A DNA stretch of 25,635 bases from Eubacteriales bacterium (GTDB lineage Bacteria > Bacillota_A > Clostridia > Christensenellales > Aristaeellaceae): positions 1-25,635 of the forward strand of contig JAQUXV010000005.1 in the NCBI GenBank assembly GCA_028692205.1. Reading direction: 5' to 3'. The position numbers and the translations under genes are program-made. Position 1 is the first letter of the stretch. The number at the start of each line of letters is the position of its first letter. Positions 13,949 to 22,271 of this stretch are shown one piece after another. The notes below the pieces were generated by a model, which was not told where the DNA came from, did no database searches, and saw nothing but the letters and a program-made list of their open reading frames with translations.

Positions 13949-15466
13949 TTGTACGCTGTTGAGATGAGACACATTTCCAAGCGGTTCGGTGGAATGCAGG
14001 CCAACAACAACGTGGATTTCTGCGTCGAGCAGGGCGAAATCCATTCGCTGCTGGGTGAGAACGGCGCGGGAAAAACCACGCTGATGAACATTCTCTTCGG
14101 TATGTACCGCGCCGACGCCGGAACCATCCGCATCAACGGAGAAGCGTTGGAAATCCAGACGCCGATGGACGCGATCACCCACGGCATCACGATGGTGCAT
14201 CAGCACTTTATGCAGGTTGGCACGCTCACCGTCGCGGAGAATGTAGTGCTGGGGTGCGAACCCCGGCGTGGCCTTGTATTTGACAAGGAACGGGCTTTCC
14301 GGGAAGTGGAAGCCATCTCCCAAAAGTATCACCTGAAAGTGGACCCGCGGGAAAAGGTGGAAAACCTGTCCGTCGGCATCCGCCAGCGCGTGGAAATACT
14401 GAAGGCGCTATACCGCAATTCCTCCATACTGATCCTGGACGAGCCCACCGCCGTGCTGACACCGCAGGAGGTGAACGACCTCTTCTGTGTGCTCCGGGAA
14501 CTGAAAGCCGACGGTAAATCCATCATCATCATCACCCACAAACTTAAGGAAACCATGAGCGTAGCCGACCGGATTACGGTGCTGCGCAAAGGCGAAATCA
14601 TCACCAGCCTGCCCATTACCGAAGTGGACGAGGCCATGCTCGCGGAGCTGATGGTCGGCCGCCGCGTAACCTTTGAAGTTGATAAGAATCCGCTCTGGAG
14701 CGAACGGCCCGTGATTTTCTCGTTCCGGAACGTAATGGTAAAAAAACAGGATCGCCCCGTGCTTAACGATCTCACGCTCGATGTGCGCGCGGGCGAGATT
14801 GTCGGCATCGCGGGCGTGGAAGGCAACGGGCAGTCTGAGCTGATCGAGGTTATCACGGGCCTTCGGCAGATCGACAGCGGAACGCTGATCTACAAGGGTA
14901 AGGCTCTGCGCAAGGTGACCGCCCGTAAAATGATCGACGCGCACATCGGCCATATCCCGGAGGACCGGGGCAGGCGCGGTTTCGTGCGCGATTTCACCAT
15001 CTGGGAAAACATCATTTTAGGCTATCATACTTTAAGCCGGTATGTGAATAAGTTCGGGGTCCTTCGCACCCGGGCCATCCGTAAAACAGCGGAACAGTGT
15101 GTTCGCGATTACGATGTGCGATGCGACGGTATTAACCAGACCGTCGGCTCCCTGTCCGGCGGCAACCAGCAAAAGGTCATCATCGTCCGGGTGCTGATGC
15201 ACGAGCAGGAGCTGGTGGTGGCGGCGCAGCCCACGCGCGGCGTGGATATCGGCGCGATCGAGTACATCCACGGCCAGCTGCTGCGCCTACGGGACGAGGG
15301 CAAGGCGGTAGTGCTGATTTCCGCCGATCTGGACGAGATTGTCAAACTTTCGGATACCATCGCCGTTTTGTACGAGGGTAAAATCGTCGCGCACAAGAAG
15401 AACGAGGAGTTTACCGAAAACATGCTGGGCGATTATATGCTCGGCAACCTTTCCGGCGAAGCGTAA
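13949..15466 (+). CDS. Nucleoside ABC transporter double ATP-binding protein
   Basis: The 505-residue protein has two fused nucleotide-binding domains, as in NupO/YufO-type ATPases. Domain 1 has Walker A GENGAGKTT (36-44), Q-loop region HQHFM, signature LSVGIRQRVEIL from 140, and Walker B ILILDEP with D164/E165. Domain 2 (from ~240) has the degenerate loop GNGQSE (292-297), a good LSGGNQQK signature (402-409) and AAQPTRGVDIG instead of a classic Walker B. This asymmetry is normal for the family. The start is TTG 13949, 10 bases after AAAGGAG; the in-frame ATG at 13964 is 25 bases away. It powers purine nucleoside import with the two permeases that follow. Confidence 0.9.
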   Translation: MYAVEMRHISKRFGGMQANNNVDFCVEQGEIHSLLGENGAGKTTLMNILFGMYRADAGTIRINGEALEIQTPMDAITHGITMVHQHFMQVGTLTVAENVVLGCEPRRGLVFDKERAFREVEAISQKYHLKVDPREKVENLSVGIRQRVEILKALYRNSSILILDEPTAVLTPQEVNDLFCVLRELKADGKSIIIITHKLKETMSVADRITVLRKGEIITSLPITEVDEAMLAELMVGRRVTFEVDKNPLWSERPVIFSFRNVMVKKQDRPVLNDLTLDVRAGEIVGIAGVEGNGQSELIEVITGLRQIDSGTLIYKGKALRKVTARKMIDAHIGHIPEDRGRRGFVRDFTIWENIILGYHTLSRYVNKFGVLRTRAIRKTAEQCVRDYDVRCDGINQTVGSLSGGNQQKVIIVRVLMHEQELVVAAQPTRGVDIGAIEYIHGQLLRLRDEGKAVVLISADLDEIVKLSDTIAVLYEGKIVAHKKNEEFTENMLGDYMLGNLSGEA

Positions 15467-15485
15467 ATAAAGGAGGAGAAGGAAG

Positions 15486-16595
15486 TTGGCCACCAAAAGC
15501 ACGTTCCTCAAACGGGTATGGCGCGCCGTCGCCAAGAGCCATATCCTCACGTCCGTCGTGGCGCTGCTGCTTGCGCTGCTGTTTTCCTCCATCATTATCC
15601 TGATGGCGGATTACAACCCGCTGGTCGTGTATTCCACCATGATCCGCGGCGTGTTCAAAAGCCAGTATTCCATCGCGCAGTTTTTAGGCACCTCGATGCC
15701 GCTGATCTTCGCCGGACTTTCCATGACCATTGCCAGCCGCGTAGGCGTGTTCAACATCGGCATCGAAGGGCAAATCATCATGGGCGCGTTTCCGGCAGCC
15801 ATCGTCGGGGCATATGTGAAGGGGCTCCCGCCCGCGCTACACATGCTATTGTGCTTCGCGGTCGCGGTCGCGTTTTCCGGCTTCTGGGCGCTTATCGCCG
15901 CAATTCTGCGCAACAGTCTGCACATCAGCGAAGTGATTCTGACCATTATGCTCAATTATGTCGCAATCGGGCTGGTGGGCTTTCTAGTCAACTATCCCTT
16001 CAAATCCGGCGCGCAGGCCGTCCGCACGGAATCCGTGCTGGATTCCGTGCGCCTGCAAACGCTAGTGGCCAACTCCCGGCTGAACACCGGCATTTTCATC
16101 GCGCTCGGGTTGGCGGTGCTGATGTGGCTGGTGCTGAAAAAAACACGTTTCGGCTACGAGCTGCGCGCTGTAGGTTCCAACCCGTCCGCCGCCGAAGCCG
16201 CGGGCATCAACCAAAAGCGTTACATCCTCACCGCCATGTTTATCAGCGGCGCCATCGCCGGGATCGGCGGCGCGTGTGAAGTGCTGGGGTACAGCGGTTT
16301 CTACGCCGACAACATGACCGCCGGCTACGGTTTCGACGGCATCGCCATCGCCGTTATGGGCCGGTGCAACCCGCTGGGCACGGTGCTTTCGTCGTTTGTG
16401 TTCGGCATTCTCAAAGTCGGCTCGGCAACCATGAACCTGAAAACCGGCATTCCCAGTGAATTTGTGAAGGTCATTCAGGCGATGATCATCCTGTTCGTAT
16501 CGACGCCGAATATTGTGATCTATTTGAAAAAGGGTCTTTCGGGCAGCCACAGGCGGCTGCTGAAAACAGCGAAAGCGGAGGTGAACGGGCGGTGA
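15486..16595 (+). CDS. Nucleoside ABC transporter permease (first subunit)
   Basis: The 369-residue membrane protein of the BPD_transp_2 family has about 8-10 hydrophobic segments. The family-typical GVFNIGIEGQ motif is near residues 90-99, and the cytoplasmic coupling segment RAVGSNPSAAEAAGIN lies in the second half. The start is TTG 15486, behind an extended purine-rich SD (AAAGGAGGAG). Its end overlaps the next permease by 4 bases (GTGA), indicating translational coupling and heterodimer assembly. It forms half of the channel used by the BMP-type binding protein. Confidence 0.9.
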   Translation: MATKSTFLKRVWRAVAKSHILTSVVALLLALLFSSIIILMADYNPLVVYSTMIRGVFKSQYSIAQFLGTSMPLIFAGLSMTIASRVGVFNIGIEGQIIMGAFPAAIVGAYVKGLPPALHMLLCFAVAVAFSGFWALIAAILRNSLHISEVILTIMLNYVAIGLVGFLVNYPFKSGAQAVRTESVLDSVRLQTLVANSRLNTGIFIALGLAVLMWLVLKKTRFGYELRAVGSNPSAAEAAGINQKRYILTAMFISGAIAGIGGACEVLGYSGFYADNMTAGYGFDGIAIAVMGRCNPLGTVLSSFVFGILKVGSATMNLKTGIPSEFVKVIQAMIILFVSTPNIVIYLKKGLSGSHRRLLKTAKAEVNGR

Positions 16596-17524
16596 GCGGC
16601 GATTGGATCGTAAGTCTGCTGGCGGGCATGGTACGCATCGCCATCCCGATCGCGTTCGCCGCGTTGGCGGGCATGCTGTGCGAGCGGGCGGGCGTAATCA
16701 ACATGGGGCTGGAAGGCATGATGCTGATGGGCGCTTTCTTCAGCTGCGTCGGTTCCTACTACTCCGGCAGCGCATGGGTGGGGCTGTTGGTTGGAATGCT
16801 GGCAGGGCTCTGCCTGGGGCTTTTACACGCGACTTTGACGGTACTCTTCAAATGCGAGCACCTGCTGTCCGGCGTGGGCATCAACATTCTGGCCGACGGG
16901 CTATCCATCGTGCTTTTGCAGATCATCTGGCACACGAAAGGCAAATCAACCATTGTGGACGGGCTGGGTAAGGTATCCATTCCCGTCATCGACCGGATTC
17001 CCGTTCTAAAGGAAATCTTCGGCACGGTTTCCCCGCTGTTCCCGATTTTGCTGGTTACAGTGGTGATATTCCAGTTCGTCATCTATCACACGAGCTTCGG
17101 GCTTCGGGTGCGCGTGATCGGCGACAATCCGGAAATGGCGGGGTCCATGGGAATCAACGTCTATTGGATGCAGTTCATCTGCGTTGGGCTTTCGGGCGTG
17201 CTGGCCGCCGTCGGCGGAGCGTACCTTTCCATCGGCGATATCAACATGTTCTCCAAAAGTATGGTTGCAGGCCGCGGCTACATCGCGCTGGCGATGGTCA
17301 TCCTCGGCGGATGGACGCCCGTCGGCGTGGCTGCCGCAGGGCTGGTTTACGGCTTTGCGCAAAGCCTGCAGATTCGCCTTCAGGGGCTGGAGGGCGTAGC
17401 CATTCCTGCCCAGTTGGTACAGATGCTGCCTTACGTAATCACCATTCTGGTGCTGTTTATCGCCCCCCGGAAAAACCGCGCTCCGGCCGCCGAGGGCGTG
17501 CATTACTACCGCAAGGGAGAATAA
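16592..17524 (+). CDS. Nucleoside ABC transporter permease (second subunit)
   Basis: The 310-residue membrane protein of the same family as the preceding permease begins with GTG inside the upstream stop. It has the ERAGVINMGLEGMMLMGA motif near residues 31-48 and RVIGDNPEMAGSMGIN as the ATPase-coupling loop. About eight to nine hydrophobic segments are present. It pairs with the first permease to form the nucleoside channel. The gene is followed after 28 bases by the V4R protein gene in the same transcription unit. Confidence 0.9.
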   Translation: MSGDWIVSLLAGMVRIAIPIAFAALAGMLCERAGVINMGLEGMMLMGAFFSCVGSYYSGSAWVGLLVGMLAGLCLGLLHATLTVLFKCEHLLSGVGINILADGLSIVLLQIIWHTKGKSTIVDGLGKVSIPVIDRIPVLKEIFGTVSPLFPILLVTVVIFQFVIYHTSFGLRVRVIGDNPEMAGSMGINVYWMQFICVGLSGVLAAVGGAYLSIGDINMFSKSMVAGRGYIALAMVILGGWTPVGVAAAGLVYGFAQSLQIRLQGLEGVAIPAQLVQMLPYVITILVLFIAPRKNRAPAAEGVHYYRKGE

Positions 17525-17552
17525 TACGTGCACGATAGGGAGGAGCCCGAAG

Positions 17553-18140
17553 ATGGAATCAATCGACCGGATTCGCGAACAACTGGCGAATTTACGCTTC
17601 GATAACAACGCGCGGCGGGAAATGAACGAGAAGCTGAGGGAACACCCCGAATTGAGCCGCTATTTCGCCTCCTGCTATGATCGTTACGAACGCGGCGAGG
17701 GAATTCGCCCGACGCTGGGCAGCGAGATGCCGATCTTTTACATGCGGGAACGGCAAACGCTCGCTTTCCTGCTTTTTCCGGAGCTGTTGCAGACGCAATA
17801 TGAAATCTCCCGCGTAGTGGGCGAAAACATCTGCGCCGATCAGATTCGGGGAAAAACGCTGCCGGAAATTATGCAAAGCAACCTGCCGATCGCCGAGCAC
17901 CACAAATACGCCTTCGAAGAGCTGGTGGAAGCGGACGAGAAACACGCCGTGTACCGCCATTACGAATGTGCCGATTGCTACGGCGTGCCCAACATCGGCA
18001 TGAAAATTTGCGTACACGAAGCAGGCGTCGCCGCGGGCATGTTCTCCACCGCGCTGGGCAGGCCGGTAACCGTCACGGAAACCAAATGCTGCGCAAACGG
18101 CGATGATTACTGCGAGTTTTTCGTGGAAGTGCAGGATTAA
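17553..18140 (+). CDS. V4R-domain small-molecule-binding protein
   Basis: The 195-residue protein has a helical N-terminal half (about 1-110) and a C-terminal V4R (4-vinyl reductase-like) domain (about 115-195). The domain is seen as HEAGVAAGMFSTALG followed by TETKCCANGDDYCEFFVE, matching the family's C-x-x-G-D-x-x-C-x-F ending. A C-x-x-C pair (CADC) lies at about 138-141. V4R domains bind small molecules and sometimes metals and often sit in sensor proteins. No DNA-binding helix-turn-helix is evident. GGGAGGAG precedes ATG 17553. As the last gene of the nucleoside operon it may sense or carry a ligand related to the imported compound. The link is inferred from position only. Confidence 0.65.
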   Translation: MESIDRIREQLANLRFDNNARREMNEKLREHPELSRYFASCYDRYERGEGIRPTLGSEMPIFYMRERQTLAFLLFPELLQTQYEISRVVGENICADQIRGKTLPEIMQSNLPIAEHHKYAFEELVEADEKHAVYRHYECADCYGVPNIGMKICVHEAGVAAGMFSTALGRPVTVTETKCCANGDDYCEFFVEVQD

Positions 18141-18184
18141 AAAACTCCCTCCCAGCAGGCAAACGGCTTGGGGAGGGAGTTTTT
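18140..18184. terminator. Strong bidirectional terminator between convergent operons
   Basis: A perfect 14-bp stem (18140-18153 with 18171-18184) starts with AAAAA and ends with TTTTT around a 17-nt loop. It ends the nucleoside operon on the plus strand and the kinase gene on the minus strand. Their stop codons lie only about 50 bases apart. Confidence 0.92.
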
Positions 18185-18188
18185 CGAT

Positions 18189-19664
18189 TTACGTCTGATA
18201 TACGCTTCGCACCGCCTCGTACACTTTCTGATACTGTTCATACTTTTGCTGATACCGGCGCACATACTCAAGCTGCGGCGCAAACGAGCGCAAAGCGTCG
18301 CTGCCTTCACCGGTGGCTTCGCCGAGTTTCTTACCTTGGGCCATGGCGGCCAGCAAGGCCGCCCCGTAAGCGGCTCCTACACGGCTGTCCAGCTGCTTTA
18401 CCATCACATTCAGCACATCGGCAAGCACCTGCATCCAGACGTCGCTACGGGAGCCTCCCCCGGTTACGTGCAGGGTTTCAAGCTGCGCTACCGGTTGGTA
18501 CACCAGCTCCAGCAATTCCCGAAAACCGAAGCATACGCCTTCCAGCACCGCCAGCGAGAGCTGTTCCCGTCCGGTATTGGTATCAATCCCCAGAAATGCG
18601 CCGCGCAGTTCCGGCGCGTAATGCACGGCTTTATCCCCCACCAGATGGGGGTAGAAAATCAACGATTGTCGAAACGCCCGTTTTCTGTCGATCGTCCGGT
18701 CGCAGGACGAATAATCCTCCAGTTTCAGAATGTCCCGCGCCCACCACTGCAGCGAATTTCCCGCCGACTGCACTACGCCCTGCAACAGAGAATCTACATG
18801 TTGCCCGTCCAGCGAGAGCAGCACGTTTTTAAATCCCGCTTTCGGCTCGTAATGCTCCTGCGGTATCACCAGCACGCCCGCCGTTCCGATGGAAACCGTG
18901 GGAAAACGCTTTTTCAGGCTGCCGGTGGATACCGTGGCGGCGGGGTTATCCCCCGTTCCCGTCGCTACCAGTACATCCGGCGGCAAACCGAGCGCTTCCG
19001 CGATCTCCGGGCGGATTCGCCCCGCCGGTTGAGCGCTTCCCCGCAGCGCGGGATACTGCTCCGCGCTCAGCCCAACCATATCGCGCATAACGGGCGACCA
19101 TTCATTGCGCGCGGCGTCAAACAGCGCCGATACGGACGCCTCGCACCAGTCGGTAACGCGCTCGCCTGTAAAGCGGTAGGTTAAATAATCGGAACCCATC
19201 AAAAAGCCGTCGAGCTTTTTAAATACTTCCGGCTCGTTCTCGCGCACCCAAAGAAGATTTGCCGCCGGCGAACCGGTGGAGATCAGCGCCACAAGCTCCG
19301 CCATATCCGGCATTTCCGCCAGCTTTTCCCGCAGCCCCGCGCAAACCGCCGCCGTGCGGCAATCATTCCACAGAATAGCGGGCCGAAGCGTCTTTCCTGC
19401 CGCGTCAAGCAGCGTCAGGCTGTGCATCTGGCCCGTACAGCAAAGGGCGCGCACGTTTCGCCTGTCCACCGATTGAAGCACCCGTTTCAGCCCGCCTATC
19501 GCGGCCTGAAACCAGCGTTCAGGGTCGATTTCCTTCCAATCCGGCTGCGGGGAATCCGGCTGAACGATTTCGCTGCAATTGGCAATTAACCGTTCGTCCT
19601 CATTCATCAGCTGGACTTTCACAGACGATGTGCCCATATCGATGCCGATATATAACCGCTCCAT
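18189..19664 (-). CDS. xylB: Xylulokinase-type FGGY sugar kinase (copy 1)
   Basis: The 491-residue enzyme phosphorylates D-xylulose or a similar ketose with ATP in the cytosol. Phosphate-1 GIDMGTSS has D9. The substrate loop TGQMH, typical of xylulokinase, is near 77-81. Catalytic GTGDN has D239, and the adenosine-binding GGGSRSDVWMQ is near 400-410. Length and motif order match full-length XylB. GGAGGG lies 9 bases before ATG 19664. Unlike the other sugar genes it is separated from the upstream kinase by 245 bases with its own likely promoter and a structured leader. No xylose isomerase is present in the window, so the substrate may come from another ketose or polyol route. Confidence 0.85.
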   Translation of the reverse strand: MERLYIGIDMGTSSVKVQLMNEDERLIANCSEIVQPDSPQPDWKEIDPERWFQAAIGGLKRVLQSVDRRNVRALCCTGQMHSLTLLDAAGKTLRPAILWNDCRTAAVCAGLREKLAEMPDMAELVALISTGSPAANLLWVRENEPEVFKKLDGFLMGSDYLTYRFTGERVTDWCEASVSALFDAARNEWSPVMRDMVGLSAEQYPALRGSAQPAGRIRPEIAEALGLPPDVLVATGTGDNPAATVSTGSLKKRFPTVSIGTAGVLVIPQEHYEPKAGFKNVLLSLDGQHVDSLLQGVVQSAGNSLQWWARDILKLEDYSSCDRTIDRKRAFRQSLIFYPHLVGDKAVHYAPELRGAFLGIDTNTGREQLSLAVLEGVCFGFRELLELVYQPVAQLETLHVTGGGSRSDVWMQVLADVLNVMVKQLDSRVGAAYGAALLAAMAQGKKLGEATGEGSDALRSFAPQLEYVRRYQQKYEQYQKVYEAVRSVYQT

Positions 19665-19730
19665 GCATCAACCCTCCGTTGTCCAGTACACGTTATTCCC
19701 GCGGCAAAGCCGCCTTTTTCCGATAACGTA

Positions 19731-19763
19731 AAAACCGGCAAGCAGAAGCGCTTTGCCGGTTTT
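19731..19763. terminator. Bidirectional terminator between the two xylulokinase genes
   Basis: AAAACCGGCAA (19731-19741) pairs with TTGCCGGTTTT (19753-19763), an 11-bp stem with 11-nt loop. On the minus strand it is followed by a run of five T. It can end the upstream five-gene transcript, but it also lies inside the leader predicted from the promoter at 19869-19877. Confidence 0.75.
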
Positions 19764-19868
19764 GCCTATGGGGTTATGTTCCGCCGCGCACGGCTTCGCG
19801 CGCGGAAACCCCGCGCCCCCAACGCCGCTGCGCCGGGCATGTTCCCCGGCGGTTGTTCCGTTGGATTA

Positions 19869-19877
19869 ATTATACCA
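19869..19877 (-). promoter_or_regulatory. Extended -10 promoter upstream of kinase copy 1
   Basis: On the minus strand TGGTATAAT is a perfect extended -10 element, with only a weak -35 (TTTCGG, 17 bp upstream). It lies just after the stop of kinase copy 2. Confidence 0.5.
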
Positions 19878-19909
19878 TACAAACCCGCAAACCGAAACCC
19901 GGCAAGCGA

Positions 19910-21394
19910 TTACCGGTAAACCGATTTGAGCGCCGAATAAATCCGCTGGTAATGGCGATATTTTTCATCGCAGAAGGCAACCATTTCCGAATCCGGCTCA
20001 AAAACCCGTTTGATTTTAATGGAGCCGTTTACGATATCCTTCAGCGAGGACGCGTGCCCGCAGTGGAAAGCCGCCAGCAATGCGATGCCGTAAGCCGGGC
20101 TCACTACGCCGTCCATCTGTTCCACGTTCGTATTCAGCACGTTGGCAAGGGTTTGCGCCCATGCGGCGCTCTGCGCGCCTCCGCCGACAATTTTCACAGA
20201 GCCGCTTTGCGCAAGTCTCAAGCGCATGGCTTCCGCCAGCTCGCGATACCCGAAGCTGAGCCCTTCCAGCACCGCGTAGATCATATCCTCGCGGGTCGTT
20301 TGCGTGCTGAGGCCGATAAAAGCGCCCCGGATATCCGGATCGGAAAAGATCGTCTTCTCCCCCATCAGATGCGGGAAGAACAGCAGCTTGTTTCTGCGTG
20401 CGGGCGGTTCGCCCAGCAAATGATCCACGCAGGAGAAATTGTCGATCTCCAGAATCGTGCGAATCCACCACTCGAACGCCGTACCGTTGGATTGCAACGC
20501 TCCCTGTACCAGATGGGAAAACTGCCTCCCGTCATGGGAAAAGAGAATGGCTTTGCCTTTCGCGTCCGGCTCCAGCTCGTCCGCGCGCATCATCAGCACG
20601 CCGGAGGTTCCCAGCGAGATGACCGGGTACCCCTGCCCCAGGCAACCGGTGGAAATTGCCGTGGCGACATTGTCCCCCGTTCCGGTAAGAACTTTCACAT
20701 CTTCGCGCAGGTGAAACCGTTCGGCAATCTGCGGCAGCAGCCGCCCGGCTGCCACGGCGCTCCCGCGCACCTCCGGGTAAACGGAAGCATCCAGCTGCAG
20801 CAGGCCCTGCATAAAGGACGACCACTCTCTCTTGTCTGTGTTATACAGGCAGGATGTGGACGCGTTGCAGTAGTCCGTGCCGTAAACCCCGGTAAGCCGG
20901 TATACCAGATAATCCGGCGCAATCAGGAATTTGCGCATCCGGGCGAAATTCTCCGGCTCATACAGCCGCATCCAGTTCAGGTTGGTCGCGGGGCTGCCGG
21001 TGGAGATGTTCTTGGCGATATAGTTGTTGCCCTGCCGTTCCTCGATCACCGGGCGCATCTCGGTTACCAGATCACGCGTACGCGTATCGTCCCACATCAG
21101 GGCGGGGCGCACGGAATCCCCATGCTCGTCCAGCATGACCACGGTGTGCATCTGCCCCGTTACGCCGATGGCGTCCACCAGGCCGGGATCGAACTGCGCA
21201 AACAGTTCTTCCAGCCCTTGTGCAAGGCAACGGTACCAGATATCCGGGTCGATCTCGCGCCAGCCGAACTTCGGCTGATCGATCTCATACCCCACCGAAT
21301 GCAGCGCCAGCATTTGCCTTCGGTGATCGATCAGCGCAACCTTAACCGCCGACGTGCCCAGATCGATGCCCAGGAAGTAGTGTTTATCCAACAT
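19910..21394 (-). CDS. xylB: Xylulokinase-type FGGY sugar kinase (copy 2)
   Basis: The 494-residue enzyme is a clear paralogue of the downstream kinase. Phosphate-1 is GIDLGTS, the substrate loop is TGQMHTVVMLDEHG, catalytic GTGDN has D241, and GGGAQSAAWAQ is in the second half. The frame extends to a GTG at 21403, but GGAG (21403-21406) has correct 8-base spacing to ATG 21394, which I take as the start. It phosphorylates a ketopentose such as D-xylulose in the cytosol. It lies 22 bases after the aldolase gene and is the last gene of the tightly packed transport and catabolism operon. Two full-length xylulokinase-type genes side by side imply different substrates or different regulation. Confidence 0.85.
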   Translation of the reverse strand: MLDKHYFLGIDLGTSAVKVALIDHRRQMLALHSVGYEIDQPKFGWREIDPDIWYRCLAQGLEELFAQFDPGLVDAIGVTGQMHTVVMLDEHGDSVRPALMWDDTRTRDLVTEMRPVIEERQGNNYIAKNISTGSPATNLNWMRLYEPENFARMRKFLIAPDYLVYRLTGVYGTDYCNASTSCLYNTDKREWSSFMQGLLQLDASVYPEVRGSAVAAGRLLPQIAERFHLREDVKVLTGTGDNVATAISTGCLGQGYPVISLGTSGVLMMRADELEPDAKGKAILFSHDGRQFSHLVQGALQSNGTAFEWWIRTILEIDNFSCVDHLLGEPPARRNKLLFFPHLMGEKTIFSDPDIRGAFIGLSTQTTREDMIYAVLEGLSFGYRELAEAMRLRLAQSGSVKIVGGGAQSAAWAQTLANVLNTNVEQMDGVVSPAYGIALLAAFHCGHASSLKDIVNGSIKIKRVFEPDSEMVAFCDEKYRHYQRIYSALKSVYR

Positions 21395-21416
21395 CGGAAC
21401 CACTCCATTACGATCT

Positions 21417-22253
21417 TCAGTGAAGATTGATCATCGTGACCAGTTCCTCGGCCTTTTTCGCCACGCGCTCGACCGCTTCAAGGCTCAGATGGATTACGTC
21501 AAACTCGTTATGATCTTCTTCGTAGGCTTCGCCAAACGTTGCGATATACTCTTTGCGCAGGTCGGAGCCATAGTTAATCTTGATGAGGTTGCTCTTTTTC
21601 GCTTCCCAGATGACCTCGTTGGGAATGCCGGAGCCTCCGTGCAGCACCAGCGGGACGCTGGAAACTTCGGAGATCTTTTTTAGCAGCGGCAGGTCGATAT
21701 GCGGATCGAGGCAAAGCCCGTGTACGTTGCCCACCGATACAGCCAGCACGTCACAGCGGGTGCGCTCTACAAAATCGGCTACCATATCGGGGTCCGTTTT
21801 GCTGTCCGCCTCGTTGACGATGTCCTCTTCTTTGCCGCGCAGCGCGCCCAGCTCGGCTTCCACCGGGATACCGTAAAAATGGCAATACTCGGTGGTGCGC
21901 CGAACCTCCTTAATGTTCTCCTCAAACGGCAGGTGGGACGCATCCACCATGATGGAAGTAAAGCCAGCGTCCACGCACGCCTTCACATCTTCGAAGGATT
22001 TGCCGTGGTCCAGATGCAGGCCGATGGGGGTGGTGGTGTTCTTCACCGCGTCCCGGGCGATCTGCGCGATCACCTGCGGGTTGGAAAGGCGGAGGTTGTT
22101 GGACGAAATCTGGATGTATCCGGGCAGGTTCGCCGTCGAAAGCCCTTTGGCAATCGCGTAGGTCATCTCCAGATTGGTGGTGTTGAAGGCCGGCAGCACA
22201 TAATGATGTTCCTTGGCAAAGGCCATCAAATCAAATCCGTTAATCAGCTTCAT
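21417..22253 (-). CDS. Class II ketose-bisphosphate aldolase
   Basis: The 278-residue enzyme is a zinc-dependent class II (FbaA/GatY-type) aldolase that cleaves a ketose-1,6-bisphosphate or ketose-1-phosphate to DHAP and an aldehyde. Visible active-site elements are LHLDHG with D82 and zinc ligand H83, DASHLPFEENI at 104-114, EAELG with E134, GNVHG with H178, and LHGGSG with H205. KINYGSDLR occupies the usual KIN-x-x-TDLR position. GGAGGG precedes ATG 22253. Co-transcription with FGGY kinases and a sugar ABC transporter points to a phosphorylated ketose intermediate. Whether it is fructose, tagatose, sorbose or a pentulose phosphate cannot be told. Confidence 0.88.
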   Translation of the reverse strand: MKLINGFDLMAFAKEHHYVLPAFNTTNLEMTYAIAKGLSTANLPGYIQISSNNLRLSNPQVIAQIARDAVKNTTTPIGLHLDHGKSFEDVKACVDAGFTSIMVDASHLPFEENIKEVRRTTEYCHFYGIPVEAELGALRGKEEDIVNEADSKTDPDMVADFVERTRCDVLAVSVGNVHGLCLDPHIDLPLLKKISEVSSVPLVLHGGSGIPNEVIWEAKKSNLIKINYGSDLRKEYIATFGEAYEEDHNEFDVIHLSLEAVERVAKKAEELVTMINLH

Positions 22254-22271
22254 GAAAGCATCCCTCCGTCG

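Larger units (their letters stand above)
19665..19909 (-). promoter_or_regulatory. Structured leader region of kinase copy 1
   Basis: This 245-base region contains, in transcription order, an extended -10 promoter (19869-19877) and hairpin arms 19831-19837/19845-19851. A 10-bp stem with one bulge (19779-19789/19798-19807) and a T-tailed terminator-like hairpin (19731-19763) follow. A short GCGGC/GCCGC hairpin (19701-19713) and the SD come last. It may be an attenuating leader, or simply the terminator of the upstream operon. Confidence 0.5.

Noticed and set aside
13043..14332. 429-codon minus-strand frame across the BMP and ATPase genes
   Set aside because: It runs antisense to two well-supported genes and through their structured gap. 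The product is low in hydrophobic core and motif-free.
14700..15400. Degenerate Walker motifs in the second half of the nucleoside ATPase taken as a damaged gene
   Set aside because: Asymmetric second domains with GNGQSE and AAQPTRGVD are normal in this transporter family.
18168..19184. 338-codon plus-strand open frame opposite kinase copy 1
   Set aside because: It begins within the terminator and has no ribosome binding site or recognisable motif.
19853..21430. 525-codon plus-strand open frame opposite kinase copy 2
   Set aside because: Same reason: shadow of a full-length xylulokinase-type gene, with no SD or family motif.
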